Shown here piece after piece: positions 58,648 through 64,000 of a stretch of DNA of 64,000 bases. Positions within the stretch are counted from its first letter, which is position 1. Every line of letters starts with the position of its first letter. The notes below the pieces were generated by a model. It searched no databases. It saw only the letters and a list, made by a program, of their open reading frames with translations, and was not told the origin of the DNA. This DNA comes from Lachancea kluyveri NRRL Y-12651. Taxonomy: Eukaryota > Ascomycota > Saccharomycetes > Saccharomycetales > Saccharomycetaceae. The stretch lies in NCBI GenBank assembly GCA_000149225.2, contig CM000694.1:62001-126000 (forward strand). Direction: 5' to 3'. A program made the translations under genes and the position numbers.

Positions 58648-60234
58648 TCAAAAGGCATATCCGCCTTGGATCCAGTCATTTAACATACTTAAAGCATTTT
58701 CTGGTACATCGTATGGAACCATATGGCCACCACCGTACACTCTTAAGAAAGTGAAATGCTTGTAGTTTTTGACCTCACCCGCCTTATCACTAGTTGAGCT
58801 AGAAACCCAGTCACGAATAGGCTGCTTGGCAAACTCTTCTGCATATTTCCATGGCAAGACGTCCGTCCAGGCTTGGTTACCTAGCCAGTTGCAAATAAAG
58901 TCCTTATCACCAGCGTAGATTAAAACCGGCAATCCTTGGTTTAGTAGGTCTGTGACAGCTTTGTGGTAAGGTTTCATCCAGTCACCTGCAAACAAAAAGT
59001 TTCTGTTGATATCAAAGTTACAGGATTCATATTTCTCAACTTCAGCACCAACAGCTTCCTTGACATAGTCCAAATTTAGATACTCGTTCAAGTATTGCAT
59101 TTCTGAGTAGCACAGTTCACCCTCACATTCCTTACGAATGTCATAAACGTTTTTACCCGTGCGTTGGTAAGGTCCCATCTGGGCATTGTTACAGTAAATT
59201 GCAGCAGGGACACACGACCAAACAGATTCATAGTCGTAACACGACTTTATTAAACTCAAACAACGTGGCAAAGAGTCTAACATACCGTCACATTGCTCCG
59301 GCTCCAAAACCGCAGGTTCTCCACCTTCACCACAAGCCATAGGCTCATATAAAGGATACTGAGATAATGCGTCAGTTAAACCGTTACCAATCAACACAGA
59401 CGTCAAGTTAAAGTTTCTTTCGGAAGTTGGGTGGCTCAAGATTTCAGAAGCAAACACAGGAATGTAGTGTCCAGCATAAGACTCACCAGCGATATGGAAG
59501 TCCTGGCCAGAAGCGTACTCTGGGAACTGTCTGAAAAACAGCTGCAAGAAAGCATATACATCCTTGCCGGCAGCAACGGTGTCTGAAACACCTTCAGAGG
59601 AAGAGTAGGAATAACCGACGTTGACTGGCTGGTCCAAAAAGATGACCGAGGCATTGGAATTCCAAGAGTAAGGGTTGTAAATTGGTTTCAAATCTGGGCC
59701 AATTGAAGAAGAACCCAATTCGAAAAATAAACCAGTCAAAGAGGAGCAACCTGGACCTCCGTTCAACCAAAGAACGATAGGGTCATTTTTTGGGTCATTC
59801 CTACTTTCAAAAAACCAGTAGAAGAAATGCTTATCTTCGTCTTCAACATCCAAGTAGCCAGAGTACTGCTTGACATCAGGATCTATACCCAAAATTTTGG
59901 GGTCCTTAATCTTGTTTACACGTAGTTGGTAGTTCTCAGCCTTTTTATCCTTAACGACAAAGTCCCAGAAATCAGTAGGTCTCTTCGAGGTTTTAGTCTT
60001 TGGTTTTGAGACGAAAGATAATTGAGAAGTATCCTTTGGAAATAGCATGGACATTTCAGCCCATGCTTTCTTCTGGTCTTGAGGAATAGAGTCTAGGACT
60101 TCAGATGGTTGAAGGCCAAGGGCGTCGATGGCTTTGTCTAGCAAGGAGTGAGCGTTTAAGACGTTTTGCACAGACCAAGCACTCACAGTAGCTGCTGCGA
60201 GTGCTATTGGCAGTAAGTTGTTAGTGATTTTCAT
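58648..60234 (-). CDS. PRC1: Vacuolar carboxypeptidase Y (Prc1)
   Basis: Serine carboxypeptidase of the vacuole, made as a prepro-enzyme. It has 528 residues against 532. A signal peptide ([19 protein letters not shown]) is followed by a propeptide to about residue 107 and the mature start region [12 protein letters not shown]. Catalytic residues are visible: Ser252 in GESYAGHY, Asp in [10 protein letters not shown] and His in [11 protein letters not shown]. The substrate-pocket motif NGGPGCSSL is intact. In S. cerevisiae, Vps10 recognises QRPL near the start of the propeptide; here the corresponding sequence is [17 protein letters not shown] and has no QRPL. Confidence 0.96.
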   Translation of the reverse strand: MKITNNLLPIALAAATVSAWSVQNVLNAHSLLDKAIDALGLQPSEVLDSIPQDQKKAWAEMSMLFPKDTSQLSFVSKPKTKTSKRPTDFWDFVVKDKKAENYQLRVNKIKDPKILGIDPDVKQYSGYLDVEDEDKHFFYWFFESRNDPKNDPIVLWLNGGPGCSSLTGLFFELGSSSIGPDLKPIYNPYSWNSNASVIFLDQPVNVGYSYSSSEGVSDTVAAGKDVYAFLQLFFRQFPEYASGQDFHIAGESYAGHYIPVFASEILSHPTSERNFNLTSVLIGNGLTDALSQYPLYEPMACGEGGEPAVLEPEQCDGMLDSLPRCLSLIKSCYDYESVWSCVPAAIYCNNAQMGPYQRTGKNVYDIRKECEGELCYSEMQYLNEYLNLDYVKEAVGAEVEKYESCNFDINRNFLFAGDWMKPYHKAVTDLLNQGLPVLIYAGDKDFICNWLGNQAWTDVLPWKYAEEFAKQPIRDWVSSSTSDKAGEVKNYKHFTFLRVYGGGHMVPYDVPENALSMLNDWIQGGYAF

Positions 60235-61178
60235 ATTTTATTTGCGGTAGCTATAGCTAAATATGACTGAGTGATAAGTAAAAGAGCAAAACACCCCTTG
60301 AAACCTTCACAATCTTTATCCCGGTACTTCGAGGTGGTTCGTACGTAGAGATACAAATCACTTACACAGAAATCCTACTTGCTATTTCTGATGCCGACAC
60401 CAGCATTTTAGCCGTTTCCTCCCAAGGCCAAAATACAGCCATTTCAAAAAAAAAAAACATAAACAGAAGTATGAATTAAACTTAGAACAGAAGAGGCATC
60501 AGAGGCTGTTGATGACTTTTTGTAGGCCTGACGTAAGACCTTTGCGTAACTCAAAGAGAAGAAGTGGCACAGGTGCAAGCACCTACCAAAGCGTTCATTC
60601 AAGGACCTGCAGATACGTAATATTGATTTTCGAACGGTAATCCAAGCCTTTGTAATACTCGAAAAAAAAGAAAATACAAATAAAAGGAGGATGAAAGTGT
60701 AAACGTAACCCAACCTTTTCAGAAGTAAGCTAGTTCTATTCATATCTCGTTAATTTTCATGTGACATCACCTTTGACGCACAAATAGGAAAATCATAACA
60801 CATATACATCGTTAAACACGAAATATCCATTTAGCAGACGTGCGCAGTGAGTTAACCCAGTTCTTTTTTGTAACCCGGTTACGAGAAACGGATCGGGTTA
60901 TTATCGCCAAATGCGAAACCGGGTTAAAAGTGAGTATCTCTACATACGAATTTAATCAAAAACCAATTCACCAACCACTTCATGTTTTAAATGACCTGAA
61001 ATGTACTTATTGTATGCATATACCGTACATCACTATATACCTATACACGGATGTCCGTTGGCCCCCGAAACTAATAGAAAAAGAAAAAATTTGCCACCGG
61101 TCAAAACAAAAGTGCCCGTACAAAAGCTGTATTTGATATTCTCTCATCACAAGGGCATTTGACGGAGCAGCATCGCAC
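60235..61178. other. 944-bp divergent promoter region of PRC1 and LCB1
   Basis: Long divergent intergenic. A motif cluster at 60852-60928 is listed separately. Open frames at 60444-60743 (minus, 99 codons, with a hydrophobic start) and 60840-61136 (plus) have no homology I recognise and are not called. A small inverted repeat AGGTGCaAGCACCT lies near 60577. Confidence 0.45.
60852..60928. promoter_or_regulatory. Cluster of four AACCC(G)G / CCGGGTTA motifs upstream of LCB1
   Basis: TTAACCCAG (60852-60860), the perfect 6-1-6 palindrome GTAACCCGGTTAC (60870-60882), TCGGGTTA (60893-60900) and ACCGGGTTAAAA (60918-60929) fall within 77 bp, 250-330 bp before the LCB1 ATG. They resemble Reb1 sites (TTACCCG) but differ at the T/A step, so the binding factor is uncertain. 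Confidence 0.5.
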
Positions 61179-62831
61179 ATGTCACAGCCACCGGAGATAA
61201 TTCCATCTTCAATTCCTATTCCAACAGTGTTGGTAAAAGTCTTTTCGTACCTGTGGTTTTATATCCACAAATGGTTTCTCCAGATACCGGGCGCTCCATA
61301 TGTCATCTCCTATATTCGTAAGTCTCACCAAGATGACCCTTACAGAACCGCATTTGAGTTTGCTTTAATTGTTTATGGTGTCGTGTACTTTTTGAATAAG
61401 CCAAAGAAAAAAGGTGCTGCCAGCCTCCCTCAATTGTCAGAAAGGGATGTCGACAGCTTGATAGACGAATGGGAACCAGAGCCTCTAGTCCACCACGAGC
61501 CGAGGCAAAAATGGAGGCTGGACAAGATACCAGTGATCCAGGGCTCAGGCATAGAGAACTATGTCAATATCACCCGTGGCGAAGGTAAGGAGTCATACTC
61601 CAATGTATTTAATTGCGCATCTAACAACTTCTTGCAGCTGTCCGAAAATCCTAGCGTTCTGAATGAAGTAAAGAAAACCATTAAAAACTATGGTGTCGGG
61701 GCCTGTGGTCCTGCAGGATTTTACGGTAACCAAGATGTCCACAATACTTTGGAGTACGACTTGGCTCGTTTCTTTGGTACTGAGAATGCAGTGTTATATG
61801 GCCAAGATTTTTGTGTAGCTGCATCTGTGCTTCCTGCTTTCACTAAACGTGGTGACGTATTAGTCGCTGACGATGGTGTTAGCATTTCTTTGCAAAATGC
61901 TCTCCAATTGGCCAGGTCCACCGTGTACTACTTCAGACATAATGACATGGATTCATTGGAATCACTACTAAGAGAGTTAAACGAACGGGAAGAACGTGAT
62001 AGATCACCAGCTTTACCACGTAGATTCATTGTTACCGAGGGGTTGTTCCATAATTCTGGTGACATCGCCCCCCTACCACAATTGGTACGCTTAAAATCCA
62101 AGTACAAGTATCGTCTATTCATTGATGAAACATACTCACTCGGGGTATTAGGCTCTACGGGACGGGGTCTAACAGAGCATTTTAACATGAACAGAGATAA
62201 AGTAGTCGATATCACTTTGGGGTCAATGGCCACCGCCTTAGGTTCTTCAGGTGCGTTTGTACTTGGTGACAACGTCATGTCCCACCATCAACGTATTGGT
62301 TCAGCTGCCTACTGTTTTTCCGCATCCTTGCCCCCATATACCACCAGGGCCGTCTCCAAAGTCTTGGAACTAATGGATGAAGATTCGACTCAGGTGGCTC
62401 AATTGCAATCTTTGTCTCGTACTTTGCATAACTTTTTCGCAAACGATGACGAGTTGAGAAAATTTATCGAAGTATTTTCTAGCGAGCATTCCAGCGTACT
62501 TCATCTAAGATTGACACCCGAGTTTAGGAGATCTAAATTCAATTCTTCTGAGGAACAGATTTTTGACCGACTAAGATCTTTACAAAACAAGTGCGTCACA
62601 GACAAATACATTGAGGAGTACGAAGAAGAAGAAGAATTCTTACAACTCATTGTAGATATCACACTACAACAGTCAAATGTTTTGATAACGAGAAATACCA
62701 TTGCTATTAAACACGAGACACTGCCTATAACGCCTAGTCTAAAGATCTGCTGTAACGCTTCTATGTCTGAACAAGAATTACTCGATGCGTGTCATGCAGT
62801 AAAACAAGCAACACTACAATGTTGTGCGTAA
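61179..62831 (+). CDS. LCB1: Serine palmitoyltransferase subunit Lcb1
   Basis: Subunit of the ER enzyme that condenses serine and palmitoyl-CoA, the first step of sphingolipid synthesis. It has 550 residues against 558. An N-terminal membrane segment lies near residues 55-75 (AFELALIVYGVVYFLNKP... type). The alpha-oxoamine synthase fold follows: YVNITRGEGKESYSNVFNCASNNFLQLSENP, GPAGFYGNQDVHNTLE, and LFIDETYSLGVLGSTGRGLTEHF. At the place of the PLP lysine it has LGSMATALGSSGAFVLGD, so like other Lcb1 proteins it is non-catalytic and works with Lcb2. The Cys in NYGVGACGPAGF corresponds to the conserved Cys whose change in human SPTLC1 causes neuropathy (HSAN1). Confidence 0.97.
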   Translation: MSQPPEIIPSSIPIPTVLVKVFSYLWFYIHKWFLQIPGAPYVISYIRKSHQDDPYRTAFEFALIVYGVVYFLNKPKKKGAASLPQLSERDVDSLIDEWEPEPLVHHEPRQKWRLDKIPVIQGSGIENYVNITRGEGKESYSNVFNCASNNFLQLSENPSVLNEVKKTIKNYGVGACGPAGFYGNQDVHNTLEYDLARFFGTENAVLYGQDFCVAASVLPAFTKRGDVLVADDGVSISLQNALQLARSTVYYFRHNDMDSLESLLRELNEREERDRSPALPRRFIVTEGLFHNSGDIAPLPQLVRLKSKYKYRLFIDETYSLGVLGSTGRGLTEHFNMNRDKVVDITLGSMATALGSSGAFVLGDNVMSHHQRIGSAAYCFSASLPPYTTRAVSKVLELMDEDSTQVAQLQSLSRTLHNFFANDDELRKFIEVFSSEHSSVLHLRLTPEFRRSKFNSSEEQIFDRLRSLQNKCVTDKYIEEYEEEEEFLQLIVDITLQQSNVLITRNTIAIKHETLPITPSLKICCNASMSEQELLDACHAVKQATLQCCA

Positions 62832-63323
62832 GCGAGCCACTTCAGAAAAAAACTAGTCTTTTGTGTAGAATAACTTACTAGCTACAAGAAAAAACTGCAA
62901 AAAAAAAAAAAATGCACAAAAAATGGTTTCGCGATTGCATAACGTCACATATTTTGAGGGGAAGCGATTGTCTTGCCAAGACTGGATAGAAATTTCTTGG
63001 CAGACGGAGAGCGAAATGAAAAAAAAAATTGAACCACACAAGCAACGCAGAGGATGTAAATGATTTGTCGACTGGAGACAAATTCCAATAGCATGCACTC
63101 AATCAGAGGTCTCTGTTAGATAAAGCCTTACTTTAGCCGGCTACGGAATTTTCACTAGTCTGATTATTTTCGTCGATAGTTACTACGTGGCATCGCCATA
63201 GCCACTGTTCTGGCGCATGATGAAAAATGAGAAATGTCCGCTCTCTGTAAACAAGCCACCTTTGTTCTTTCGAACCACTACAACAAACGCAATACAACAA
63301 ACAAAAAAGGCAAAAAGAGCGCA
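62832..63323. other. LCB1 terminator and promoter of the YMR295C-type gene
   Basis: 492 bp with a poly(A) run of 13. Several short open frames overlap here but none has recognisable content. Confidence 0.4.
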
Positions 63324-63902
63324 ATGGGTATCTTCAGAAGAAGCAGCAACGACTCAAATGGTTCTAGTGGCCACCAACCAGAAGTCAAAATTACCAAAGA
63401 AGACCGTGATCATTTCAAAATTCGTACCGCATCAGTGCATGATCCAATTTTGGAAGCTGTCCAAGAGGCCCAACCTTTTGAACAAGCGGCAGATACGTTC
63501 CAGGATAACCAGAGGAAATCTTACTTTTCTAATGAAGACGGTACAGAAAACGGTGTTTTACGTGATGTGTTTGGACAGCCCATTCATCAGCCAGACATTT
63601 CGAACCCAACGAGAGCCAGAGATGAAAGGCCTTTAGATACTATTAGGGGTTTCGAGTACTCTATCAGCGGAGATCCTTCTTGGACTCAACAGTTAGAGAC
63701 TCAACAACTAGGTTTTAGAGTCAGACCGGACTTTCCCCAGTTTGGTAATGGTAACCCCTATGCAATGAATTCTGAGGCTGCACCACCGCCATCTTCTTCT
63801 CAATATTTGGAACAAGGTATTTATCAAGCTCCTGTGCCTAGCGAGGAGTCTGGGAAGAAAAAAAAGAAGAAAAGAGGGTTATTTGGCAGAAAGAAGGAAT
63901 GA
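63324..63902 (+). CDS. YMR295C/YGR273C-type protein of unknown function
   Basis: A 192-residue protein corresponding to the S. cerevisiae ohnolog pair YMR295C/YGR273C; its place beside LCB1 and near TAF1 agrees with both. The ATG at 63324 starts MGIFRRSSNDSNGSSGH, as in the family, and the open frame upstream lacks a counterpart. The conserved centre is NGVLRDVFGQPIHQPDISNPTRARDERPLDTIRGFEYS (in pieces), ISGDPSWTQQLETQQLGFRVRPDFP. The N-terminal MG could be myristoylated and the C-terminus ends in a basic stretch (KKKKKKRGLFGRKKE), so membrane or bud association is plausible. No enzymatic motif is seen. Confidence 0.88.
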   Translation: MGIFRRSSNDSNGSSGHQPEVKITKEDRDHFKIRTASVHDPILEAVQEAQPFEQAADTFQDNQRKSYFSNEDGTENGVLRDVFGQPIHQPDISNPTRARDERPLDTIRGFEYSISGDPSWTQQLETQQLGFRVRPDFPQFGNGNPYAMNSEAAPPPSSSQYLEQGIYQAPVPSEESGKKKKKKRGLFGRKKE

Positions 63903-64000
63903 CCTGGTTAAGCAACTCTAGTAAGTAGTTCTACAATGAGAAGCGAGTGGCTAGGTATAAAAGAATGAAGAGAACTGGTGGCAAGGGACCATCGCTAAAC

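Noticed and set aside
60444-61136. Two ~100-codon frames between PRC1 and LCB1, one with a hydrophobic start
   Set aside because: No recognisable homology, they lie in a divergent promoter, and one covers the AACCCGG motif cluster. A conserved ortholog would be needed to call them.

Overview
The window is nuclear DNA from a budding yeast of the Saccharomycetaceae. Nearly all genes are intron-less and have recognisable Saccharomyces cerevisiae counterparts. The gene order interleaves two S. cerevisiae sister regions: chromosome XIII right arm (YMR295-YMR314) and chromosome VII right arm (YGR273-YGR285). That pattern is expected of a lineage that split before the yeast whole-genome duplication, such as Zygosaccharomyces, Torulaspora, Lachancea or Kluyveromyces. 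I lean to the Zygosaccharomyces/Torulaspora side from overall protein similarity but cannot prove it.

Layout. 1-7.7 kb is a cell-wall block: the 3' part of FKS3 (glucan synthase family), two tandem GAS1-type glucanosyltransferases, then PXR1 (ribosome biogenesis). 8.2-11.5 kb is PSE1/KAP121. 11.5-23 kb is an accessory stretch between ancestral neighbours. It holds a fungal transcription-factor-domain protein with no zinc cluster, a CBS-PB1 tail-anchored protein that I know of no S. cerevisiae counterpart for, and two tandem Oaf1/Pip2-like Zn2Cys6 regulators. The second regulator is divergent from the drug-efflux ABC transporter YOR1 (23.3-27.6 kb). At 28.3-30.5 kb is a poly-Q regulator with an HMG box that appears to be split by an insertion, preceded by a GC-rich promoter.

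31-45 kb is a conserved core run: NIP1 (eIF3c), BGL2, a YMR310C/YGR283C-type SPOUT protein, GLC8, ERV29, ZUO1, ELP6, TGL3 and PRE5. A solo Ty1-type LTR with intact target duplication sits between TGL3 and PRE5. From 45.8 kb order and strand run backwards relative to S. cerevisiae: ATM1, ADE4, DYN3, REX1/RNH70, RTT102, TAF1, LIP1, PRC1, LCB1 and a YMR295C/YGR273C-type gene. This implies a rearrangement breakpoint between PRE5 and ATM1.

Regulatory signals visible include a PACE/Rpn4 site at PRE5, two Gcn4/Bas1 sites at ADE4, PAC plus RRPE pairs at PXR1, the SPOUT gene and ZUO1, a CGG/CCG cluster between the Oaf1-like gene and YOR1, and an unexplained cluster of AACCCGG/CCGGGTT motifs between PRC1 and LCB1. 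No tRNA, rRNA, CRISPR, centromere or intact mobile element was found. The most interesting items are the split HMG box, the zinc-less transcription factor, the accessory regulator block beside YOR1, and the perfect 383-bp gene-conversion tract in the GAS1 pair.
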